In this document: one piece after another, positions 24,601-32,266 of the stretch
Position numbering within the stretch: position 1 is the stretch's first letter
Layout of the letters: the number at the start of each line of letters is the position of its first letter
Source of the DNA: Fluviicola sp.
GTDB lineage: Bacteria; Bacteroidota; Bacteroidia; Flavobacteriales_D; Crocinitomicaceae
Assembly: GCA_002734085.1 (NCBI GenBank)
Contig: NVXV01000001.1
Coordinates: 223,783-257,767 of the forward strand
Direction: 5' to 3'
DNA length: 33,985 nt
The notes under the pieces: model-generated
The model's database searches: none
Told to the model about the DNA's origin: nothing
Seen by the model: the letters and a program-made list of their open reading frames with translations, nothing else
Translations under genes and position numbers: made by a program

Positions 24601-25216
24601 TGAAAACACTTATGACGAGCTACTAGAAGATATGTTAGAACTCGGCTCTGTACTTTTATGTCACACTGAAGCTCAAAAGAGATTCAGTGACATCCATGAA
24701 AAACTTGACACAATTTCAGATAAATATTTCAAGGCGAATTATTTGGCTAAAAAAATCAATAGAAATCAGTCTTATAAAATGGAGGAGGTTGAGGCTATAA
24801 TGGAAGATACCACTTATTTATACCCATTTTTCAACTGGATTGATTACAAAGAAAATGTTAGAGACAGTATTCTTACTGAGCTTAATCCGTCTAAAGAACT
24901 ATTATACCACTCTTATTTAGTTGAAAACGGAGGCTATCGCATTGATGTAGACTCTTTAAAATTCCATTCTAAGGTAAATGCTTCAACATATGGTGATTCT
25001 GGTGAAGTTTATATTTATCAGTCTAATACCAGCTATGGTTCTAAAAACTTAGTTGCGGTGTACTTTGTTGATTCCGAAATACATTTTACTCCTTCTTATG
25101 AATTATCTACCTCAACCAAGATGTATGAGGATATCGATATTGAAGAAGCTATAGAGGAACTAATACAACTCGTAGAGTATTCAAATAGGGTGCGTGTTTT
25201 TAATAGTTACTACTAA
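21653..25216 (+). CDS. Very large TraB/GumN family protein
   Basis: Protein of 1187 residues with a signal peptide (about 1-25). Residues 30-295 are a TraB/GumN domain: LLWKIEG, SYLYGTMHV (GTMH 48-51), ALETNP (76-81) and GVGAAHLAGEKGM near 262-275, the paired GxxH motifs and acidic residue typical of this Tiki-related putative metallopeptidase fold. Ordinary members are about 300 residues, so roughly 890 extra residues follow. They contain beta-rich stretches (about 310-590), a less defined part, and from about 780 to 1070 a helical, HEAT-like region (ESIREVVFDS, SLLSKYTYFF, QVATLNDIARIA). No second enzyme motif or sorting tail is visible. It is periplasmic by inference; substrate unknown. 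It is monocistronic and convergent with the OmpA gene. Confidence 0.87.
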   Translation: MDLLSLSRKVLFVFILINLFTVSSQEKYQSLLWKIEGNGLSKPSYLYGTMHVSSKIAFNLGDEFFEALSSADAVALETNPEVWLDFYRGEDLMEASKRIYNQRNYFSSNRFYENFTSIPRYDLERFQQFLGPQDRILNQLLYRFNYGEENYEETTYLDMFLFQSARKEGKPIFSLEDFMESFFLARRASLPDEDAKEENSFRNQRMSQSDLQTAYLERNLDLMDSMITENFSNNYRKYLLDIRNENMVEALDSLMPKMSVFSGVGAAHLAGEKGMIEMLREKGYTVSPVSFNKSSSASKTFNKIKKSSVDMPTSIVQSEDGRIELESVGKFYSEDVGRNMDLYQSHFLPDFANGAYYSYKRMVKVPYGENYREKGGLDYIDSILYLAIPGDISKQKSTSVGDYDAIEVTSELSRNRYLKQIIVDTPEEIIVFKASGNKSFIKSKNVKTYFKSIKIKPGSKATQLKPLGIQIDLPDNHIIAHQDKGSFLINGLTKNKNFFSFRSSYLKDFSELEEDRFELVYLVNSFAKEMEYEVTDTVLDLKNKTIKATLSKGDQTYFVFYHIYHNFYYQIIVENDKQGAENLINSFSRTTPDYSDYETIIENDTLLNLTFKSYFSSSIDSMLFTELKSLQDDFIMAENAEDSLDRAFEGAFNSRLYEDPLTGEVVGLNHSVLNDYFSLELGLEEFKDRVQLKFNRDSLYYDTQILSEEETDTSFRIEYIYTKEGTDRVLHLLETVIGNEFITLSSNYDTTLSKPVFSKQIFESFKANARSPMDKYVLTSKAEKWLNDITSDEYQLKQQAKESIREVVFDSTHRARLERVLLNDSLEIFDEDLRLSLLSKYTYFFSEDSGYLDFLMRFYDQYKNEPAVQVATLNDIARIATDESTEKFISAIEENPPMTNDYYEIYSMFSIFEDSTHLLKPYLGRLESFAMEYEEFLPRVIYLVDRANLNGAFSTNDLSEDFIEKLEKRGKQSIRKISFSEKDENTYDELLEDMLELGSVLLCHTEAQKRFSDIHEKLDTISDKYFKANYLAKKINRNQSYKMEEVEAIMEDTTYLYPFFNWIDYKENVRDSILTELNPSKELLYHSYLVENGGYRIDVDSLKFHSKVNASTYGDSGEVYIYQSNTSYGSKNLVAVYFVDSEIHFTPSYELSTSTKMYEDIDIEEAIEELIQLVEYSNRVRVFNSYY

Positions 25217-25243
25217 TTAAAATGTGATTTAAAATTTTAATTA
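25214..25243. repeat. AT-rich inverted repeat between convergent genes
   Basis: TAATTAAAAT and ATTTTAATTA form perfect 10-bp arms around a 10-nt loop, overlapping the TraB stop. No T-run follows on either strand, so terminator function is doubtful. Confidence 0.5.
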
Positions 25244-25275
25244 AAAAAGAGATAGTGTAAGAGTCTTGATTTTCT

Positions 25276-26853
25276 TTATTTACTAATCACTTCAAATTCA
25301 ACGCGACGATTTTCTTGACGCCCTTCCTCAGTTTCATTAGTTGCTATCGGAGTAGTTTCTCCGTAACCCTTAAATGTAAGTCTTGATTTACTTACTCCTT
25401 GTTCAATAAGATAGTTTACTACTGATTCTGCGCGATTTTTAGATAAGTTTTTATTGTAAGCATCAGATCCTTTACTATCTGTATGACCTCCAATTTCAAT
25501 TTTCATTGTAGCGTTATCTTCAAGAATTCTAACCAAGCGATTCAACTCTGCTATAGATTCACTTCTAAGTGTTGCTTTGTTGAAATCAAAAAAGATGTTT
25601 TTTAGTACCACCTTAGATCCTACTTTTATTTTATCTAAAGCAATGTCTTTTTTAACTTCCATATAACCTGTAGCTGTAGAATCAGTCAAATCAAATGAAT
25701 GAGAAGAGAATAAATAACCTTCGGCATTTACATTTATACCATAATTTTTTCCTGAGGGAAGGGAGATGAGATATTTACCTGATTCGCTATTTGAAGTGTA
25801 CGTAGCAATGACTTCATTCTTTTCGTTATCTGTCACTTCGATAGTTGCTCCAAGTGGGGCTCCTGTTTCACGATCACTTATTACTCCTTTAAAAACGGTA
25901 AGATCAGGTCCATCATCTTTGTTTTCTTTTGAGATCGGTATGAACCTAATTTCATATACGTCTTTCACTCCATCCATTCTTGAAGTAGCATAATACCCTT
26001 TTTTTCCACTAGCGGATAAAACAAAGAAAAGGTCATCTTTTTTAGAGTTTATAGGTGCGTCCAAATTTTCAGGTTTAGACCACTTTCCATCCTCAAAAGT
26101 TGATTTAAAAATATCATACCCTCCCATTCCATCATGTCCTTCAGAACTAAAGTACAGTGTTTTTCCATCTGGGTGGATAAAAACAGCTTCTTCGTTCTTT
26201 TTAGTGTTAATCGTAGACCCTAGATTTTCAGCTTTACCCCATTTTCCATCTACTTTAAGCTCACTCATCCAAATATCTCTTCCACCATGACTACCTTCTT
26301 TTCGGTTACTTACAAAATAAATTGTACGTCCATCAGGGGCGATACTAGCAGATGATTCATGATCGTCTGAGTTTATAGATTTACCCAGTGAAACGGGGTC
26401 TGACCAGTTATTTCCTGTAAGATATGTTTCATAAATATCACCATTTCCATATCCATCATCCTGATATTTTAGAAGTCGTTGCCCATCATTTGAAATGGCA
26501 ATATTCGAATTGTGTCTTTTTGGTAAATTAATAGGTTGCTTTAGGGGCTCTGCTTCTAACCAAACACTATCTTTTTCATCAAATATAGCTTCATAAATAT
26601 GCTCAGTCGATTCACGATTTCTTTTAATTTCCTTATCTGAGAATGGTCGTCTGGAAGTGAAATACATAACCCCACCATCCGCTGTAATTACTGGTGCATA
26701 ATCATCGTATTCACTATTTATTTCCTGTCCTAAACGTTCAATCTCAATCCTAATGCTATCTTTTTCTGCAACTATAATATTATTATCTTGAGCAGAAATT
26801 GATACTGATATCGTTAACAGCGTAACAGCTGTTTTAATTCCATTTAATGTCAT
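25276..26853 (-). CDS. PD40/OmpA family outer-membrane-associated protein
   Basis: Protein of 525 residues. In order: a signal peptide (about 1-22); WD40-like PD40 propeller repeats (about 45-300) with repeated DGxxxYFSS or YFVSNR units; a carboxypeptidase-regulatory-like beta domain (about 315-395, GVISDRETGAPLGATIEV); and a C-terminal OmpA domain (about 405-525) with FFDFNKATLRSES, IGGHTDSKGSDAYN and NRRVEF. The OmpA domain binds peptidoglycan, so it probably links the adhesin/PorP complex to the wall; PorE-type proteins are the closest role known. The ATG at 26853 is used because the longer frame starts with TTG inside the previous gene. It lies 4 bases after the upstream adhesin gene: clear operon. 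Confidence 0.92.
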   Translation of the reverse strand: MTLNGIKTAVTLLTISVSISAQDNNIIVAEKDSIRIEIERLGQEINSEYDDYAPVITADGGVMYFTSRRPFSDKEIKRNRESTEHIYEAIFDEKDSVWLEAEPLKQPINLPKRHNSNIAISNDGQRLLKYQDDGYGNGDIYETYLTGNNWSDPVSLGKSINSDDHESSASIAPDGRTIYFVSNRKEGSHGGRDIWMSELKVDGKWGKAENLGSTINTKKNEEAVFIHPDGKTLYFSSEGHDGMGGYDIFKSTFEDGKWSKPENLDAPINSKKDDLFFVLSASGKKGYYATSRMDGVKDVYEIRFIPISKENKDDGPDLTVFKGVISDRETGAPLGATIEVTDNEKNEVIATYTSNSESGKYLISLPSGKNYGINVNAEGYLFSSHSFDLTDSTATGYMEVKKDIALDKIKVGSKVVLKNIFFDFNKATLRSESIAELNRLVRILEDNATMKIEIGGHTDSKGSDAYNKNLSKNRAESVVNYLIEQGVSKSRLTFKGYGETTPIATNETEEGRQENRRVEFEVISK

Positions 26854-26857
26854 AATT

Positions 26858-29800
26858 CTATCGAACAACAGTTATGTTTCCTGATTCAGTTTTCTCGTCT
26901 TCGTTAAATAAGTTATATCTCAACTTATACACATAAGTGCCTGAATTTACCTTTTTACCTCTATACGTTCCATCCCAACAGTCCTCAGTTGAACTCGTTT
27001 CAAACATTTTCTCTCCCCATCTATTGTAGATAGTTAATGTAACGGACTGGAAACAACTACCATAAATACAAAGAAGATCATTTTTTCCATCGTCGTTAGG
27101 TGAGAATATAGTTGGAATAAACGGATCTCCACAGGGTTCTACAACATTGATAATTGCATTAGCCGTTCCTACACAACCCTCATCAGAAGTAACTACTACT
27201 GTATAAGTTGTCGTACTATTTGGAGAAGCAGTAGGGTTTTGACAATTTGTACAACTTAATCCATCACTTGGCGTCCATGTATAGGTTGGATTTGTAACGG
27301 TTGGATTCGTTGTCACATCAAAAATGACTTCGTCTCCAGATTGAATTGTACTATTATCTGGAATAATGAAAACATCAACACTATCCCCTTGATCAACTAC
27401 AAAGTTCCCTGTAGCTGTACATCCATTTCCATCTGTTACAATAAGGTCATACGTTCCAGCAGACAATCCACTTAGGTTTGGAGTTGTTTCTCCTGTTGGA
27501 GCCCAACTATATGTATAGTTTCCATCACCACCAAAAGTATTCGTAGAAATTTCTCCATCGGAAGATGCACATTGAGCATCTGTGACATTACCATTCACAA
27601 CCATTTGATCTGGTTCGTTTATAGTTACATTTTCAGTTGCAATACATCCAGCCGCATCCTCTACTGTCACTGTATAAGTTCCTGCTGACAATCCGTTTTC
27701 TGTTGGATTTGTTCCGCCACTTGGCGACCAATCATACGTAAACCCTGGTGTTCCACCTGATACACTAATCGTTGCACTACCATCAATATCTCCAAAACAG
27801 CTAACATCAGTAATATTGTCGACTGATATTGTTGGACCGTTTACAGATGGGACATTTACCGTTTCTTGTGCTGTACATCCATTTCCGTCAGTAACGGTAA
27901 CGGTATAAGAACCCGCCCCAATATTGTTGATTGTTGCTGTTGATCCACCACCTGGTGACCAGCTATACGAATAGCTGCCATCTCCTCCTGAAGCATTAAC
28001 AGTCGCAGATCCATCATCTACAGTACAAGATGATGCCGTTGCAGAAGTGGATAAAGCTATTTCTGTAGGCTCTCCAATCGTTACTGTAGTTGTAGAAGTA
28101 CAACCGTCTGAATCTTCCACTTGTACATCATAAGTTCCAGGTGACAAACTATTCTGAGTATCTCCAGTTAATCCTCCAGGAGTCCAAGTATATGTATAAC
28201 CTGGTGTTCCACCTGAAGCACTTACTGTAGCTGTTCCATCATTTCCTCCAAAGCAACTTACATCTGTTGAGTTATCTACTGAAATAGTTGGACCATTCGT
28301 TGTATTTACAATTATTGTCGTCGCAGCAGTACAGCCATTACCATCTGTAACTACTATATCATAAGATCCTGCTCCAACACCAGTTACTGTTGCTGAAGTT
28401 TGACCTCCTGGAGACCAATTGTAAGAGTATCCTCCAGTACCTCCAGATGGAGCAACAGACACTTCACCATCAGATGAACCACAAGATGCATCAACGCTGT
28501 TTGGATTTAACGCGATAGGAAGGGGTTCATCAATTATCACAGTAGTTTGACCCGTACACCCATTATCATCTTGAACACCTACAGTGTATGTATCCGGAGC
28601 TAAACCTGTTTGGGATGCTCCCGATAAATTTCCTGGCTGCCAAATGTAATTATACGGTGCAGTACCACCACTTGCAGAAACTGTTGCGGTACCATCACTA
28701 TCCCCTGCACAACTAACATCTGTTTGGCTATCGATAGTTACATCAATCGTAACGCCTGCACAAGGATTTGAATTACAAGCGGGAATCTCTGAAACATCAT
28801 TAATTATTATTGATGCTCCCGCATCATCTGAAACTTGAATTGGATAACTAGATGGGGGGTTTACGGTTGTTCCTGTTCCAAACTGTACCCACCCAGTACT
28901 AGAGCACTCTGTAACTGGGGTAAATCCATCTAAACAGTTGAATCCAGACCAATTATAACCACAATTCTCACATTCTGTTTGATTTGTAATTGGAGTATTA
29001 ACAGTTCCTTCTTCCTCCCATGTATATGGTCCTGTTCCATTAAGCACAGTAAGATCTCCGTTTGCTTCTTCACAAATATCTAATGTTGTACAAGGATCAA
29101 CCGTAATCTCGATAGTTTCAGAACCACACGCAATAGTATACGTAATTTGATGTGTACCAACACCAGCTATACTAGGGTCAAAGTTCCCAGAACCATCAAC
29201 GCCAGGTCCTGACCAAGTACCTCCACTTGTTGCTGGGTCAAGAGCAATTGGTGGATCAGTCTCACATAAAGGATCGACTGAACAAACGTTTGCATCACAA
29301 CAAATAAGTGTATACTGCGTACATGCAGACATGCTCAACGCTTCAATACGTCCGTTTCTGTTAGTTGCTGAGTTATCTTGTTGTGCTCCACATGCCACTA
29401 CTTCTCCATTCGAATTGACACTTACATCATATACGGCAAAAGTAGTCGCGCTCGAAGTTAGAATATTCAAATTTTGGTCAAATTTAACCACCCCATTTGT
29501 TGCTCCAGCATATACATTCCCGCAATCATCTACGTCTAATCCACTATTTTCCACTACGGTTCCACCAATAAAAGGAACAGTGGTAGATACACCTCCAGGC
29601 AACGCTACTGTATTAATTAATGCACCGTTCGTTAAGTCCCACTGTCTTATTTGATCTCCAGAATGTGTATAGAAGTAATTATCATTCGCAACCAAGGCTT
29701 TTAGCCCCCCTCCGTTTTGAGTTTCAGGTAGATAGTTTTCACATTTATACCCTAAATTGTCTTGATTATCTTCTTGAAATATAGGTTCTTCAGATGGACA

Positions 29801-31183
29801 TGTTCCAAAGTTTTGATTTATTGCGCCTACATCATTATGGGTTAAGAATATATATTTTGCATTTTTTGAAGAGGAAATAGATCTAACTTCAATTGGATTT
29901 GCTCCAAAGCCTCCAATGTTTGTGTGATCAACAGTTTGATCAGAAATCACATTTCCAGAAGCAACATCGATTTCAAAAATACCGGCATAAAAATCAAATG
30001 AAAAAACACCATCTACCCATGTTCCACCTACAATCAATTGTGTTTCGTCACAGTTAAATGTAATTGACCACCATTCAGAATTAAATTGTAATCCTCCTGA
30101 TAGAGCTGTTTGCCATACAAAGTTACCCGCATTGTCTACTTTATGCATTTCTGCAGTGACACCTGAAGTAACGTAACTATTTCCATTGGCGTCAGTAGCT
30201 AGTGTTCCCAACCAAACAGAGCTCGTATCCCAAGGGGTAACGTATGTCCATTGTAGATTTCCATTAATATCATATTTTTTTAACTCCATTGGTGTTTCAC
30301 CTCCAATAGAATATACATTTCCTACTCCGTCCGTTTCTACTTCCCATGCAGCTGTTGAGGTCTGATAAGTTGGGGAAACTATCCAAGGATCAATTACTAC
30401 TTTTTTTGAGTTGTCATAGTCTTCAAGTTCAAAAGAAAGCGTATTGTTTTCATAAGAATACTTAGATTTTATTTCTTTACCTCCTTCTTCGTAAAAACTC
30501 ACTGGTTTATGTTCAATTATATCTCCTAAAGAAGTATTTATTTCTAATTGACCTTGATCATTTAAATGAATACTTATTTTTTCATCTTTCACATTTGTAT
30601 GCGTAGTAGAATATTTAAGTTTAATTTGCGACGGGTCTGCTCCTGGGTGAAGAATGATATTATACTTCACACCACCTTGTGGATGAAGTGTGTATTCAAC
30701 ATCTATATTGTCATATACATTCTTGTATGTAATACTTTTGTAACCTGAAACTCGGTTTAAATTCTTTACATCTTTATTCGAAGTGCCTTCAATAGCGTAA
30801 GAAAAGTAATTACTCGTTTTATCCTTTGAAATTATTTCGACGTCATTATTAGAACCTATCCAATTCGCCGTAATCAACTCGCTAATATTGGTTCTTTTTG
30901 GTAGCACGCTTCTGTCTTCCTTATGCTTTGGATTCTTGATCATTTTATCTAAACGATACGTCATCCCTTGCTTTGTAAAGAAAATATAAAATGGGTTTTG
31001 GGTATATCCGAACTCTATTTGTGAGTTAGAATTCCAGTTTCTATTATCAAATTGACCTTTGTTCTCAATAAACGCTCTATTAGAGTAGTTCCATTTCTCT
31101 GCATTTAACTTATTTTCTTGTCCAATTAAATTTCCAAAAAGGAAAATAGTTATCGCTGTAAAAATGTATTTTTTTAAGTACAT
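26858..31183 (-). CDS. Giant DUF7948/SprB-repeat adhesin, type B sorting domain
   Basis: Protein of 1441 residues, exported by T9SS. It has a signal peptide (1-21); a DUF7948 domain (about 35-265) recognised by FIENKGQFD, LHPGADPSQIKLKY and VVIDPW; a propeller-like region (about 270-630, repeated GGN/GNVY turns); Cys-rich linkers; six SprB repeats (about 815-1262); an Ig-like WTPSDGLSCTNC module; and a type B (CHU_C) sorting domain (about 1355-1441) with FIPTIFSPNDDGKND, YNRWGEKMFE, CWDGT and GTYVYKL. The type B tail targets the protein to the surface with the help of a PorP/SprF protein, whose gene lies 26 bases upstream. Adhesion or gliding is the inferred role. Confidence 0.92.
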   Translation of the reverse strand: MYLKKYIFTAITIFLFGNLIGQENKLNAEKWNYSNRAFIENKGQFDNRNWNSNSQIEFGYTQNPFYIFFTKQGMTYRLDKMIKNPKHKEDRSVLPKRTNISELITANWIGSNNDVEIISKDKTSNYFSYAIEGTSNKDVKNLNRVSGYKSITYKNVYDNIDVEYTLHPQGGVKYNIILHPGADPSQIKLKYSTTHTNVKDEKISIHLNDQGQLEINTSLGDIIEHKPVSFYEEGGKEIKSKYSYENNTLSFELEDYDNSKKVVIDPWIVSPTYQTSTAAWEVETDGVGNVYSIGGETPMELKKYDINGNLQWTYVTPWDTSSVWLGTLATDANGNSYVTSGVTAEMHKVDNAGNFVWQTALSGGLQFNSEWWSITFNCDETQLIVGGTWVDGVFSFDFYAGIFEIDVASGNVISDQTVDHTNIGGFGANPIEVRSISSSKNAKYIFLTHNDVGAINQNFGTCPSEEPIFQEDNQDNLGYKCENYLPETQNGGGLKALVANDNYFYTHSGDQIRQWDLTNGALINTVALPGGVSTTVPFIGGTVVENSGLDVDDCGNVYAGATNGVVKFDQNLNILTSSATTFAVYDVSVNSNGEVVACGAQQDNSATNRNGRIEALSMSACTQYTLICCDANVCSVDPLCETDPPIALDPATSGGTWSGPGVDGSGNFDPSIAGVGTHQITYTIACGSETIEITVDPCTTLDICEEANGDLTVLNGTGPYTWEEEGTVNTPITNQTECENCGYNWSGFNCLDGFTPVTECSSTGWVQFGTGTTVNPPSSYPIQVSDDAGASIIINDVSEIPACNSNPCAGVTIDVTIDSQTDVSCAGDSDGTATVSASGGTAPYNYIWQPGNLSGASQTGLAPDTYTVGVQDDNGCTGQTTVIIDEPLPIALNPNSVDASCGSSDGEVSVAPSGGTGGYSYNWSPGGQTSATVTGVGAGSYDIVVTDGNGCTAATTIIVNTTNGPTISVDNSTDVSCFGGNDGTATVSASGGTPGYTYTWTPGGLTGDTQNSLSPGTYDVQVEDSDGCTSTTTVTIGEPTEIALSTSATASSCTVDDGSATVNASGGDGSYSYSWSPGGGSTATINNIGAGSYTVTVTDGNGCTAQETVNVPSVNGPTISVDNITDVSCFGDIDGSATISVSGGTPGFTYDWSPSGGTNPTENGLSAGTYTVTVEDAAGCIATENVTINEPDQMVVNGNVTDAQCASSDGEISTNTFGGDGNYTYSWAPTGETTPNLSGLSAGTYDLIVTDGNGCTATGNFVVDQGDSVDVFIIPDNSTIQSGDEVIFDVTTNPTVTNPTYTWTPSDGLSCTNCQNPTASPNSTTTYTVVVTSDEGCVGTANAIINVVEPCGDPFIPTIFSPNDDGKNDLLCIYGSCFQSVTLTIYNRWGEKMFETSSTEDCWDGTYRGKKVNSGTYVYKLRYNLFNEDEKTESGNITVVR
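27395..28735 (-). repeat. Six SprB-repeat modules in a 3x(A-B) pattern
   Basis: Six modules of about 75 residues alternate. A-type start TDVSC and end in an EP linker; B-type start near SSC or AQC and mostly end in an NGPTISVDN linker. Each holds two cysteines, one early and one in the closing D.(N/D/A)GC. Confidence 0.85.
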
Positions 31184-31209
31184 AGTAGTATAGTTTTTTC
31201 TAGTAGTTT

Positions 31210-32241
31210 TTATATTCTAGCTCTAGTAGCAGAGAATGGGTTTTCCATTGTCCATCTCAAAAAGAATTCTGCTCCACCTCGTGCTTTTGACACAACCGTT
31301 AAAGAGGAAACGTTAAAATCATAGGCAAAGCCTCCCGTTAAACCATCATAACTCATCGATATTCTTGCCACTACTGCATCTTGATTTCTGTAAAAACCTC
31401 CAATAGCAATAGAAGTTCTTTTTACATTTCCTGTTCGTTTGGATCCTTCATTAATCAATATTCTATAATCTGTTCCCATTAGTATTTCAAGAGCAGGTCC
31501 CTGAAATTGGGTATATATAGCAGGCTCCAAAGACATATTCGTACTTCCAATACCAATAGAAGCATTTGCAAATGCGGAAAATCGCATATATAGTTGCTCT
31601 GCTCCATCGCTAATAAATGAGTAGTCTGGTCTATTCACATGGTAAGCAGCAAAACCAGCATTTATCCTCAGACCATCGTTGGATCTCATTCTTGACTCGC
31701 CTTCTGAATAGGTATAAACGAGTCCTGCACCTGCATCAAACATTGAAAACGAAGCGTTATTAAATGTTTCTCCACTTGGAAGTTCAGCATCATAATTCAT
31801 CCCGTTATATTGGCTTCCCCACATACCTCCGTTCGGGTCAAAAGAACGTTGACCAAAACCAGAGTAAATACCAAGACCTATTGTATTATTCTGATTCATT
31901 TTTAAATGATAAGCCAAAGATATATTTACATTATTAGTTGTAATTCTTTCTTGACCAGCTCTATCGTTAAAGAAATTAATACCAGCAGCTAGATGTCCAG
32001 AAGTATTTCTTTTGTTTGAATTGAGCCTCATATCAGCACTTGCTGCTATTGTTTGGAATGGTGTAGCTACAGAGTTCCATTGGGTCCTGTAATTTACATT
32101 TGCCTGTAAATCATAGTTTGCACCAGCCATCGCCGGATTTAAAGTTAATGGAGAAAAATCCATACTTGAAAAATGTACATCCTGAGCGAATACTCCAAGT
32201 GATGCAACTCCAACAATTGCACTAAATATTAACTTTTTCAT
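31210..32241 (-). CDS. PorP/SprF family outer-membrane protein
   Basis: Protein of 343 residues with a signal peptide (1-19, ending VFAQ) followed by the family hallmark FSPLTLNPAMAG (about 29-40) and a membrane beta-barrel with alternating strands to the C-terminus. Related proteins (SprF for SprB in Flavobacterium) are needed for secretion or anchoring of type B T9SS cargo. The gene sits between two type B adhesin genes, with gaps of 25 and 26 bases, which is exactly the context expected for a dedicated partner. Whether it serves both adhesins or one cannot be told. Confidence 0.94.
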   Translation of the reverse strand: MKKLIFSAIVGVASLGVFAQDVHFSSMDFSPLTLNPAMAGANYDLQANVNYRTQWNSVATPFQTIAASADMRLNSNKRNTSGHLAAGINFFNDRAGQERITTNNVNISLAYHLKMNQNNTIGLGIYSGFGQRSFDPNGGMWGSQYNGMNYDAELPSGETFNNASFSMFDAGAGLVYTYSEGESRMRSNDGLRINAGFAAYHVNRPDYSFISDGAEQLYMRFSAFANASIGIGSTNMSLEPAIYTQFQGPALEILMGTDYRILINEGSKRTGNVKRTSIAIGGFYRNQDAVVARISMSYDGLTGGFAYDFNVSSLTVVSKARGGAEFFLRWTMENPFSATRARI

Positions 32242-32266
32242 CTCTATTTATTTTTATTCAAATTTT

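Noticed and set aside
25214-25243. Bidirectional terminator between the TraB and OmpA genes
   Set aside because: The stem is only A-T pairs and no T-run follows it on either strand, so it is kept only as a repeat.
27395-28735. Possible integrated repeat or mobile element at DNA level
   Set aside because: The periodicity is that of protein SprB modules in an intact reading frame; DNA copies are diverged.
29331-29654. 107-codon plus-strand frame inside the giant adhesin
   Set aside because: Antisense shadow of a long, well-supported coding region.
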